Shown here: positions 28,075 to 36,345 of the stretch, one piece after another
How positions within the stretch are numbered: the first letter of the stretch is position 1
Layout: the number at the start of each line of letters is the position of its first letter
Program-made: the position numbers and the translations under genes
Source of the DNA: JAQICB01 sp046482735
GTDB lineage: Bacteria > Bacteroidota > Bacteroidia > Bacteroidales > UBA1715
NCBI GenBank assembly: GCA_046482735.1
Contig: JAWOEL010000130.1
Coordinates: 52,249 to 116,248, forward strand
Direction of reading: 5' to 3'
DNA: 64,000 bases
Notes under the pieces: model-generated
What the model was told of the DNA's origin: nothing
Seen by the model: the letters and a program-made list of their open reading frames with translations, nothing else
Database searches by the model: none

Positions 28075-28374
28075 ATATGTTTATTATATTTGTCATAACT
28101 TAATCTGCAATTTCAGCAGAATAGAGCTCACCATAAAATTTAACCTGAACACATTATAAAAATAATTACAAAGTGCGAAATTCACTATTTTTAAATCATG
28201 GCTCGACTCATATGTGCATAAATTATTTTCAATGTTTATGACGTGTTTCAAAGTTTTCACCGAGATAAAACCGCCATACATCTAAAATTATGCTGAAAAC
28301 AAACTACACAACATAAGAACCTTTAAAACAGGTATACATTACATTATACCCATGGCACACTATAGCTCGATTAT

Positions 28375-29217
28375 TTATAATAATTGATTATGAAACGACG
28401 AAAAACCAGCATATTTACCCTCTTTAGGGAAAACAGTAATAACTGATATCATTTTTTTGTTAGCAATTATTTTTTGTTCGGTAGCACCAAACATATAATC
28501 AGTTATTTCCAGTTTACGCAAAGTAGTAATTAATATTGCATTCGCATTTATAGAATCGGCATAATCAACAACATTTTCAGAAAAATCTTTTTTCCCTTCA
28601 TCATCTACTTGTACATACTCAATTTTATTTTTTTCTAACACACTTTTTGCATATACTAAATTAGAATAAATATTTTTCTTAAGTGCCGGATCTGTCGCTT
28701 TTTGCACATATAAATAAATTTTTGATTTGAAATATTTATTCAAATAAATTGCCCACACAACTTTTTGTTTGTCCTCTTTTTTATAATCAATTGGGAACAT
28801 AATATTTTCAAAATGTTCATCTTTAGGAGGACGTTGTACTACAATAAACGGCATTTTTGACCCCTCAATAACCTTAAGCGCCCAACTACCGGTTAATTTT
28901 TGCACACCTTTAATGCCATGCGTACCCATAAAAACAAATACAGCCTCTAAAGAATTGGCCACATCTGTAATAGTTGTAAAAATACTTCCTTCTTTTACAA
29001 TTGCTTCAGGTTTAAAATCATATTTCCTTTCCGCATCTTCTATTACAATTTCTAAGCGTCTTTCAGCCTCTTCAATTTCTCGTTCTCTTTCTACTATGTG
29101 TAAAAGAGAAACTCTTGACCCAATTACTTTTGCAAATCGAATAGCATGTTGCATTGCGTAATCAGCAACTCCTGAAAAATCCCATGCAACTAAAATTGTT
29201 TTATCCTTATGTTCCAT
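28375..29217 (-). CDS. Universal stress protein with two tandem Usp domains
   Basis: A 280-residue cytoplasmic protein made of two UspA folds (about 1-145 and 150-280). The first starts with KTILVAWDFSG and has a nucleotide-binding type loop, GTHGIKG followed by TGSWA. In the second repeat the matching loop is less well kept, so only the first half may bind ATP. Such double-Usp proteins are common in Bacteroidota. It is transcribed divergently from the cyclase fusion, with only 75 bases between the starts, so the two could share control. Confidence 0.85.
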   Translation of the reverse strand: MEHKDKTILVAWDFSGVADYAMQHAIRFAKVIGSRVSLLHIVEREREIEEAERRLEIVIEDAERKYDFKPEAIVKEGSIFTTITDVANSLEAVFVFMGTHGIKGVQKLTGSWALKVIEGSKMPFIVVQRPPKDEHFENIMFPIDYKKEDKQKVVWAIYLNKYFKSKIYLYVQKATDPALKKNIYSNLVYAKSVLEKNKIEYVQVDDEGKKDFSENVVDYADSINANAILITTLRKLEITDYMFGATEQKIIANKKMISVITVFPKEGKYAGFSSFHNQLL

Positions 29218-29238
29218 ATATATTTTATTAAAATTTAG

Positions 29239-29246
29239 TACATTTG
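29239..29246 (+). promoter_or_regulatory. Bacteroidota -7 promoter element for the cyclase fusion
   Basis: TACATTTG matches TAnnTTTG exactly, 46 bases upstream of the TTG start at 29293, inside the short divergent gap to the universal stress gene. No -33 TTG is visible. Confidence 0.45.
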
Positions 29247-29292
29247 AAAATATTTTCTAAATTAAAGTTTAAAAATAATACAAAAAAGTAAC

Positions 29293-32200
29293 TTGAGAAA
29301 CATAATTTACATACTTTTTTTAATTTTATTTCCATTTTCTGGAGTTTTTTCACAAACAATAGAGCTTGGAGTACCTTTTTATGAAAATATTTCACCAAAA
29401 GAAATTGGGTACGGAGGCGATAATTTCACCATAACCCAAAATATGAACGGTACAATGTATTTTGGTAACTTTAATGGTATACTTTCATATAATAACTTGT
29501 CGTGGGATTTAAAAAACTTTAATGGTAAACCAATTTTATATAGAGATAAAGTTGGCCATATTTATATAGGAGGATATAATAAAATTCAGGAAATATCTTT
29601 AGATAACAATGGAAATACACATTACAAAAACTTAGTTAATTCATCTTCTGCTTATTTCGGACAAATTTCTTCCATTGAAACGTTTAGAAATCGCCTTTTC
29701 TTTATAGCAAACGACACATTATACAAAATATCAAAGAAAACTGTTGTACCAATACACTCAGACTCTATACATTTAAAAATTTTCACCGAAAGAGATGCAT
29801 TATTTGTTTCTACCTCCAAAAATCTTTACAAATACGATTTTGACAAACTTATACTCACACAGTATAATGACTTTTTTAGAGACAAGCCGGTATATGATAT
29901 TTTTAGATTCACCAATTGTATTATTTTTAGAACCCAACATGCTTTTTACTCTGCTTCTCACGATAATCAAATAGAAAAATTTACAACAGAAATTGATTCT
30001 GATTTATCATTATTCGGATATAATTGTTCAGAACGCCTTTCAAACAACACTCTAGCCATAGGAACAAAAAACAATGGGCTTTATTTTGTTGATAAAAACG
30101 GAAACCTGATAAATTATTTAAACGTTCAAACTGGTCTTTTTGACAATACAGTTCACGATTTATTTGTTGACGAATCGGACAACCTCTGGGCAGGATTCAG
30201 CAATGGTATTGCCCGCATAGAAGTTCCATCTGCTTTTACATATTTTACTGCACGCCAAAATATTCATGGATCGGTACACAGCATTGTTCGGCACAATGGA
30301 TTTATGTATTTCGGAACACAAAAAGGTATTTTCAAACTAACCCGAACCGGTACTAATCATGAAACTTTTCAAACAATTTTTCCAGAACATGTTTCGTGCA
30401 ATACTCTCATATCATATAAACAAACTCTATTTGCCGGCACCAACAAAGGATTATATGCAATTTCTGAATCGGAAACACAGAAAATTTCCGATTCTCCAAT
30501 ATCAGCAGCATGCATTTCTCTAGACTCAAGTTCAATTATATACACAGACAACAACCATATTTATACTGTATCAATATCAGAAACCGAACAATACCTCCAG
30601 AAAACAAATACATACGGACCGGTTAATGGTGAAATACAATCTATTTCGCAAGATAAAAATGGAACAATTTGGATTGGCACCTATTATAATGGTATATATA
30701 AAATTTCTGATAATAGATTACAAAAATCTCATGAACGTGGGTTGCCCGAAAATATAGAATGGATAGAAGTATTTCATACATCACAAGGCACGTTATTTTC
30801 TTCGACCGAAGGGCTCTATAAATATGATAGTAATATTGATGTTTTTTACGCTGACAACACTATTCCTCGCCCAACTATTCATAAAAATTCTCGCGTACGC
30901 TGCGTTGTTGAAGACGAAAACAAAAATATCTGGCTTACCTTTGCATCAGAGGGACTATACAAAAATAAAATTGCTGTTGCATGGCATACTCCGGGGCTCA
31001 ATAGATATACACTTATAACATCTCAATTCAACAAACTCTCTTATTTTATTTGCAATACTATTTTTCCAGACAAAAATTCTGTGGTATGGTATGGTGGTTT
31101 TGATGGACTTGTACGTTTAGACTTTAAACAATTATCAAACAAAAAACAGCCTTTAGATACTTATATTCACAATATTACTATTGGTAAAGATTCAATTTTA
31201 CATAATTACAAAAAATCTGGAGGTACTAAAAATGTTCAGATACCCTACACTCACAATTCTATTCGATTTGACTTTGCATCTCCAATTTATGAAAACCATA
31301 ATGAAGTAACCTATAAATACCGATTAAAAGGATTCCAAAAAAATTGGTCTCGAAAAACCAGTGCAAATTATAAAGAATTCTCTAACCTCCCGGCAGGAAA
31401 ATACACCTTTGAAGTTCATGCTGTCGATGCTAATGGAAATAACGCAAAAATTGCAACATTTCATTTTAAAGTTACACAACACCCCCTCTTACGATGGTGG
31501 GCTATAATCTTTTACATTATTATACTTTCTTCGATAGTTGCTCTCATATTACGATGGCGGGCATATCAATTTGTGAAAGAAAAATCCAGATTAAGCAATA
31601 TTATAAAAGAACGAACAGAAGAATTACTTATCGAAAAAGAAAAAACTGAGGTTCTGCTCAGTAATATTTTACCGGAAGAAACAGCTAAAGAGTTAAAAGA
31701 AAAAGGCAGAGCAAGCTCCATGCGCTTTAACATGTCTACCATACTTTTCTCCGACATTCACGGATTCACAAAAATTGCAGAAGAAATGACTCCGGATATT
31801 TTAATAAATGAGTTGGATAAATTCTTTTTGGAATTCGACAAAATTGTAGAAAAACATAATATAGAAAAAATTAAAACTATTGGAGATGCCTACATGTGTG
31901 CAGGTGGGATACCACAAAAAAATACGACAAACCCCATTGAAGTAGTAGTAGCAGCTCTGGAAATGCAGTATCGTATAAAAAAACTTCAGGAAGAATCAAA
32001 TCTCATCGGAAAAGATTACTGGGGGCTACGTATAGGTATACATACCGGACCTGTTATTGCCGGTGTGGTTGGTAGTAAAAAATTCTCATATGACATTTGG
32101 GGCGACAGTGTAAATACTGCAAGCCGAATGGAATCGTCCGGTGAGGTTGGTAAGGTTAATATTTCCGAAAGCACATATACTCTTATACAAGACTTTTTTG

Positions 32201-32946
32201 ACTGCGAATATCGCGGCAAATTACCGGTAAAACATAAGGGCGAAATTGATATGTACTTTGTGAAAGGTTTTAAAACAAAATATACCGATGACCCGCTACG
32301 TATATTCCCAAATGATACGTTTAACTTCAAATTTCTTTTATTAAAATTTGAAGATTTACAAGAAATGATGTTTGAACGATTCGAAAAAGAACTTCCCAAG
32401 AATTTACTGTATCATAATCTTAAACACACTATTGATGTTGTAGTACAAACTGAAATAATTGCTCTCGAAGAACATGTGAGCGATGAGGAAATGTTTTTAC
32501 TCAAAACAGCTGCTCTTTTTCATGATTCTGGATTTTTGCTGGGATATGAAGAACACGAAGAAATGGGTGTTCAATTGTGTCGAAATATTTTACCGAAATA
32601 TAATTATTCCGAAGAACAAATTAATAAAATATCAAACATAATATTAGCAACACGCCTACCCCATAAACCTCACAATCATCTCGAAAAAATAATGTGTGAT
32701 GCTGATTTAGATTATTTAGGTAGAGATGATTATTTCCCGGTCTCGCGCGATTTATACCGAGAATTAATTGAGCAAGGAATAATTAATAAAAGCGAATATG
32801 AATGGAATAAAATGCAAATTAAATTTCTGCAAAACCATCGCTTTTTTACCGAATCTTCAAAAAGAAGACGAAACGAAAACAAAAATAAGCAAATACAAAA
32901 ACTGCAAGAGCAAACTCGCAGCTTCTCTAATATAAAAAATAATTAA
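29293..32946 (+). CDS. Beta-propeller sensor fused to adenylate cyclase and HD phosphodiesterase-like domain
   Basis: A 1217-residue one-protein signalling system. A signal peptide (1-20) is followed by Reg_prop beta-propeller repeats (DNLWAGFSNGIARI, GTIWIGTYYNGIYKI, KNIWLTFASEGLY) and a Y_Y_Y domain (about 650-725), the sensor layout of Bacteroides hybrid two-component regulators. One membrane segment (about 736-757) and a helical linker lead to a class III cyclase (about 810-985). The cyclase has metal ligands Asp821 (FSDI) and Asp865 (IGDAY), purine-selecting Lys861 and Asp934 (YDIWG), and catalytic Asn941 and Arg945. This set predicts adenylate rather than guanylate cyclase. The C-terminus (about 1015-1190) is an HD domain with YHNLKHTIDV (His1041, His1045), His1077-Asp1078 and DADLDYLG; HNxxH is also the signature of class I cyclic-nucleotide phosphodiesterases. 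Start is TTG, chosen because it gives the signal peptide. Confidence 0.88.
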   Translation: MRNIIYILFLILFPFSGVFSQTIELGVPFYENISPKEIGYGGDNFTITQNMNGTMYFGNFNGILSYNNLSWDLKNFNGKPILYRDKVGHIYIGGYNKIQEISLDNNGNTHYKNLVNSSSAYFGQISSIETFRNRLFFIANDTLYKISKKTVVPIHSDSIHLKIFTERDALFVSTSKNLYKYDFDKLILTQYNDFFRDKPVYDIFRFTNCIIFRTQHAFYSASHDNQIEKFTTEIDSDLSLFGYNCSERLSNNTLAIGTKNNGLYFVDKNGNLINYLNVQTGLFDNTVHDLFVDESDNLWAGFSNGIARIEVPSAFTYFTARQNIHGSVHSIVRHNGFMYFGTQKGIFKLTRTGTNHETFQTIFPEHVSCNTLISYKQTLFAGTNKGLYAISESETQKISDSPISAACISLDSSSIIYTDNNHIYTVSISETEQYLQKTNTYGPVNGEIQSISQDKNGTIWIGTYYNGIYKISDNRLQKSHERGLPENIEWIEVFHTSQGTLFSSTEGLYKYDSNIDVFYADNTIPRPTIHKNSRVRCVVEDENKNIWLTFASEGLYKNKIAVAWHTPGLNRYTLITSQFNKLSYFICNTIFPDKNSVVWYGGFDGLVRLDFKQLSNKKQPLDTYIHNITIGKDSILHNYKKSGGTKNVQIPYTHNSIRFDFASPIYENHNEVTYKYRLKGFQKNWSRKTSANYKEFSNLPAGKYTFEVHAVDANGNNAKIATFHFKVTQHPLLRWWAIIFYIIILSSIVALILRWRAYQFVKEKSRLSNIIKERTEELLIEKEKTEVLLSNILPEETAKELKEKGRASSMRFNMSTILFSDIHGFTKIAEEMTPDILINELDKFFLEFDKIVEKHNIEKIKTIGDAYMCAGGIPQKNTTNPIEVVVAALEMQYRIKKLQEESNLIGKDYWGLRIGIHTGPVIAGVVGSKKFSYDIWGDSVNTASRMESSGEVGKVNISESTYTLIQDFFDCEYRGKLPVKHKGEIDMYFVKGFKTKYTDDPLRIFPNDTFNFKFLLLKFEDLQEMMFERFEKELPKNLLYHNLKHTIDVVVQTEIIALEEHVSDEEMFLLKTAALFHDSGFLLGYEEHEEMGVQLCRNILPKYNYSEEQINKISNIILATRLPHKPHNHLEKIMCDADLDYLGRDDYFPVSRDLYRELIEQGIINKSEYEWNKMQIKFLQNHRFFTESSKRRRNENKNKQIQKLQEQTRSFSNIKNN

Positions 32947-32950
32947 TACT

Positions 32951-33970
32951 ATGATAAATTGGGCACATCTTCCCTTTGCGTATCACAAAACGCACACAAA
33001 TGTTCGAAGTGTATATGCAAACAATACCTGGGGAGCTCTAACATCACACACAGACGAAAACCTTTCTATACATATGGCAGCCTCATGCCTACATTACGGA
33101 CAAGAATGTTTTGAAGGTTTAAAAGCATTCCGGGGAAAAGATAATACAGTTCGAATTTTTAGATGGGAAGAAAATCTTAAAAGAATGAACAAATCTGCAA
33201 ACAGACTTTCAATGCCATCTATACCCGAACACATTTTTAAACAAGCACTCATACAAGTAATTCAAGAAAATAAAGAGTTCATCCCTCCTTACGGGACCGG
33301 GGCATCATTATATTTCAGACCATTACTTATCGGTTCTTCTGCACGCTTAGGGCTCAGTCCGGCCGACGAATATATGTTTGTTCTGTTTTGCTCTCCTGTA
33401 GGTCCATATTTTAAAACAGGTATAAAACCTGTTAAAATTATTGTTGAACGAGAAACAGACAGGGCTGCACCTCTGGGAACAGGCAATGTGAAAGTTGGTG
33501 GTAATTATGCACCTGCGTTGTCTACAACACAAAGAGTTCAAAAATTAGGATACAGCTCTGCACTTTATCTTGATCCAAAAGAGAAAAAATATATAGATGA
33601 ATGTGGTCCTGCTAATTTTTTTGGTATAAAAAATAATACATATATAACTCCGCAGTCGGAATCAATTTTAGAATCTATAACCAATAAAAGTCTTCAAACA
33701 GTAGCTTCTGAAATATTAGGTCTTTCCGTAGAAAAACGCAAAGTACCTCTTGAAGAATTGGCAGATTTTGAAGAAACTGCCCAATGTGGAACCGCAGCTG
33801 TACTAACTCCTATATACGAAATATACGACCCTACTACAAATATCCGGTATACATATGGAGATGAGAAAACTACAGGAAAAATATGTTCTGAATTATACAA
33901 AACCCTCTACGGCATACAAACCGGAGATATTACAGATTCATTCGGATGGAATACACTTGTCGAAATATAA
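32951..33970 (+). CDS. ilvE: Branched-chain amino acid aminotransferase
   Basis: PLP enzyme of fold type IV that catalyses the last step of Val, Leu and Ile synthesis or the first step of their breakdown. The PLP lysine is Lys181 in GTGNVKVGGNYA. The substrate and cofactor motifs YGQECFEGLKAFR (about 49-61), YFRPLLIG and the late QCGTAAVLTPI are all present. Length (339) is normal for the BCAT group found in Bacteroidota. It begins 4 bases after the cyclase gene stop, so it may ride on the same transcript, and overlaps the next gene by 25 bases. Confidence 0.93.
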   Translation: MINWAHLPFAYHKTHTNVRSVYANNTWGALTSHTDENLSIHMAASCLHYGQECFEGLKAFRGKDNTVRIFRWEENLKRMNKSANRLSMPSIPEHIFKQALIQVIQENKEFIPPYGTGASLYFRPLLIGSSARLGLSPADEYMFVLFCSPVGPYFKTGIKPVKIIVERETDRAAPLGTGNVKVGGNYAPALSTTQRVQKLGYSSALYLDPKEKKYIDECGPANFFGIKNNTYITPQSESILESITNKSLQTVASEILGLSVEKRKVPLEELADFEETAQCGTAAVLTPIYEIYDPTTNIRYTYGDEKTTGKICSELYKTLYGIQTGDITDSFGWNTLVEI

Positions 33971-35133
33971 CTAACTATCTGCTCTTACTAATCATATGTT
34001 TAGTAGGCCAATCATATGTTTACTCGCAGTCATATATAATAGAAGATGCAACCATATCTAAAAAAGATCGTGATAGTTGTCTTACATACGTGCACCCTAT
34101 AAGCTCGATAAAGCTATATTCAACAGATTCTATTAATTTCTCAGAGTGCCTTATAATTACTGATTCTTCATCATATACGCCACACAAAAATGAATACACA
34201 TCTTCAGATACTGCATGGTCACACCTAATTGTATTCTCATCCCCTCAGAAATTTGTGCATATTCAAAAACCAACTAACATATCGGTTAGTGCTCGGAGTA
34301 TCTATGTTCAACCATTACAACTCAACAATACACATAACTCAAAACAATTTCTCGGAGAATCCTGTGCTTCATTGCCTCACATAATATATCAGGACGAATG
34401 GCGAGTTGGGCTGCCCGAACCAGATTATACCCGCATACGTACCGAAACAAAACATATAATTATTCATCACTCCGCTGGTTCAAATAATCAAACAAATTAT
34501 ACTGATATTATTCGAAATATCTATATTGACCACACAACCAACAATGGTTGGGATGATATAGGTTACAACTATCTAATTGCCCAAAATGGTGCTATTTATG
34601 CAGGCAGAGATCCAGGTGATTATGAACAAGATATGGTGCAGGGGGCTCATTTTGTAGGCAAAAATGCACATACACTTGGCATATGTATATTAGGAAATTA
34701 CGAAGAGGTACCTGTGCCAGATACTGCATATCAATTGCTGCAAAAACTAGTTTCTTGGAAATGTGGCAAAGATTCTCTCCAACCACTTCTTACTGCATAC
34801 CACCCTGCAAACAGCAATTTACCTGTTATAGCCGGTCACCGAGATGGAGGAGCTACCCTATGCCCAGGCGAGCATCTATATGAAATATTACCAATATTAC
34901 GAAACGAAGTTGCCGATTCTCTTAGGCAATGTGGATATACAATTGCAACGGAATTATCAAACATTTCAACACAAAAACATGCTTCAAGAACATATTCAAT
35001 TTCTCCCAAAGACCTCTGCTATGTTTACTCTATAAATGGCCAATTAATTACGATAGATATTTTTGCACGAATTAAGGCATATACACATAACCAACGATAT
35101 ATCGTTGTTCCACAAAAATTTATTGCGGAATAA
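33946..35133 (+). CDS. Secreted PGRP/Amidase_2 N-acetylmuramoyl-L-alanine amidase
   Basis: Predicted peptidoglycan amidase. The signal peptide (about 1-28, ending in SYVYSQ) needs the ATG at 33946, which lies inside ilvE; no other start keeps it. An N-terminal region (about 30-140) of unknown fold is followed by the amidase domain with zinc ligands His in HIIIHHSAGS, His in MVQGAHFVG, and Cys in TLCPGE, plus AGHRDGG. The end (YVYSINGQLITIDI ... RYIVVPQKFIAE) looks like a shortened or degenerate T9SS sorting domain. The gene converges on and overlaps the FkbM gene by 14 bases. Confidence 0.87.
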   Translation: MEYTCRNITNYLLLLIICLVGQSYVYSQSYIIEDATISKKDRDSCLTYVHPISSIKLYSTDSINFSECLIITDSSSYTPHKNEYTSSDTAWSHLIVFSSPQKFVHIQKPTNISVSARSIYVQPLQLNNTHNSKQFLGESCASLPHIIYQDEWRVGLPEPDYTRIRTETKHIIIHHSAGSNNQTNYTDIIRNIYIDHTTNNGWDDIGYNYLIAQNGAIYAGRDPGDYEQDMVQGAHFVGKNAHTLGICILGNYEEVPVPDTAYQLLQKLVSWKCGKDSLQPLLTAYHPANSNLPVIAGHRDGGATLCPGEHLYEILPILRNEVADSLRQCGYTIATELSNISTQKHASRTYSISPKDLCYVYSINGQLITIDIFARIKAYTHNQRYIVVPQKFIAE

Positions 35134-35857
35134 AATAAAAATCCTGCGACAAAGTCATAGCCTCAGACTCAGGAATTATTTCTAAGGAATTATTTCGCAA
35201 CACAGCACAATCATAATTCATATTATGAAACAAGTTGATAACCTTATGTCTATTTTCCACTCCACTTAATTCTGACTGCACAAGCGGACGAAACTGTGTT
35301 ATAGTCTGTGTCATGTTTTCAAATACTACCGACTCATAACCTTCTACATCACATTTTATAAAATGTAATTCAGACAAATCTGCAAATAACGCATCAGGAT
35401 TACGCATTTCCACATTAAAGAAATGTACATATTTCTCTTGTGCTATACTTGCTATTTTTGTCATACCATGATGCAACCTGCCATTTTTTTCGGGCATACC
35501 CATTTGCACTATAGAATCCTCTTCACCAAGAGCATATGGTAATAACTGAACATGTTTTTTTTTATGTGGTTGTATGTTTTTTTTCCAAATTTCACCAAAC
35601 AAAGGGATAGGTTCCACAGCATACACGTGTCCGGTCTCTCCAACTAAATCTGCCATACGAGCAGAATAATACCCTAAATTAGCACCAATATCAATACACG
35701 TATTACCCTTTGAAATTACAGTATCTAAAAAAAACAATTCCGGATACTTTTTTTTCCAGCAACCATGAGAAATACAACAAATATACAATTTGCTTACCAA
35801 TTGTAAATAACGACGTAAACCAACAATCTGTAATAAAATAATACGAATTATTTTCAT
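35120..35857 (-). CDS. FkbM family methyltransferase
   Basis: SAM-dependent methyltransferase of the FkbM family, usually acting on sugars or other hydroxyls. The SAM-binding motif is TCIDIGANLGYYSARMA (about 52-68), then HVYAVEPIPLF, and the family motif FIKCDVEGYE. Length (245) is typical. No glycan operon surrounds it, so the substrate is unknown. Its 3' end overlaps that of the amidase gene. Confidence 0.85.
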   Translation of the reverse strand: MKIIRIILLQIVGLRRYLQLVSKLYICCISHGCWKKKYPELFFLDTVISKGNTCIDIGANLGYYSARMADLVGETGHVYAVEPIPLFGEIWKKNIQPHKKKHVQLLPYALGEEDSIVQMGMPEKNGRLHHGMTKIASIAQEKYVHFFNVEMRNPDALFADLSELHFIKCDVEGYESVVFENMTQTITQFRPLVQSELSGVENRHKVINLFHNMNYDCAVLRNNSLEIIPESEAMTLSQDFYFIPQ

Positions 35858-36013
35858 GTGTTTCTATTAATTGATTATTACTTCCTTAAACTATTCCGAG
35901 CACAAATCAGCATATAATATAACGTTACAAAACTAATCATACAACACATTACCTATGCAATTATTTCCACAATATTTACATTTTGCCAAAATTCACCATA
36001 TTGCTCAGCATAT

Positions 36014-36169
36014 TTAATCATTTGAATCTAAATATTTCTTTCGGAACGCCTCGTATGAATTAGGAAAAAACTTTTTCCCAACCCACGGAATTACATATAC
36101 TGTAACTAAACGCACAAAAATAATTGTACAAATAATAATTGCTAAAGCCTGTAGTACCCACCAAAACAT
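36014..36169 (-). CDS. Small membrane protein, 51 residues
   Basis: An ATG-initiated 51-codon frame. The product starts MFWWVLQALAIIICTIIF, so it has one N-terminal membrane helix, then IPWVGKKFFPNSYEAFRKKY and a charged end. A hydrophobic helix followed by a basic, aromatic tail is a reasonable small-protein design and unlikely by chance. It is transcribed away from hisS. It resembles the layout of DUF4834-type small membrane proteins, but I am not sure of that. Confidence 0.5.
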   Translation of the reverse strand: MFWWVLQALAIIICTIIFVRLVTVYVIPWVGKKFFPNSYEAFRKKYLDSND

Positions 36170-36322
36170 ATGTCTAAGTTTTTTAACAAATGTACATAAA
36201 TATTTTTATATGCCTTTGCATTAACAAGAATGAAGTTATATTTTAAAATTAAAAACACTCATCTCATCAATATATCAAATAAAAAATCTATAATAAAGGA
36301 TGAAATCTTATAGTGAAATAAT

Positions 36323-36330
36323 TACTTTTG
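36323..36330 (+). promoter_or_regulatory. Bacteroidota -7 promoter element for hisS
   Basis: TACTTTTG matches TAnnTTTG, 15 bases upstream of the hisS ATG, giving a very short leader. No -33 TTG is visible. Confidence 0.45.
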
Positions 36331-36345
36331 TATAAAAAATAAAAC

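Larger units (their letters stand above)
27987..28374. other. Intergenic region between UspA and the subtilase
   Basis: 388 bases with no supported ORF. It contains a strong hairpin with T-runs on both strands (28041-28074), one full (28009-28036) and one half (28091-28100) copy of the TGTCAT motif, and a plus-strand TATATTTG -7 match at 28085-28092 with no gene behind it. The 300 bases between the hairpin and the UspA stop could be a long 3' UTR or a small RNA; I cannot tell which. Confidence 0.45.

Noticed and set aside
28085..28092. Plus-strand promoter match treated as a gene promoter
   Set aside because: No coding sequence follows on that strand; kept only as part of a finding.
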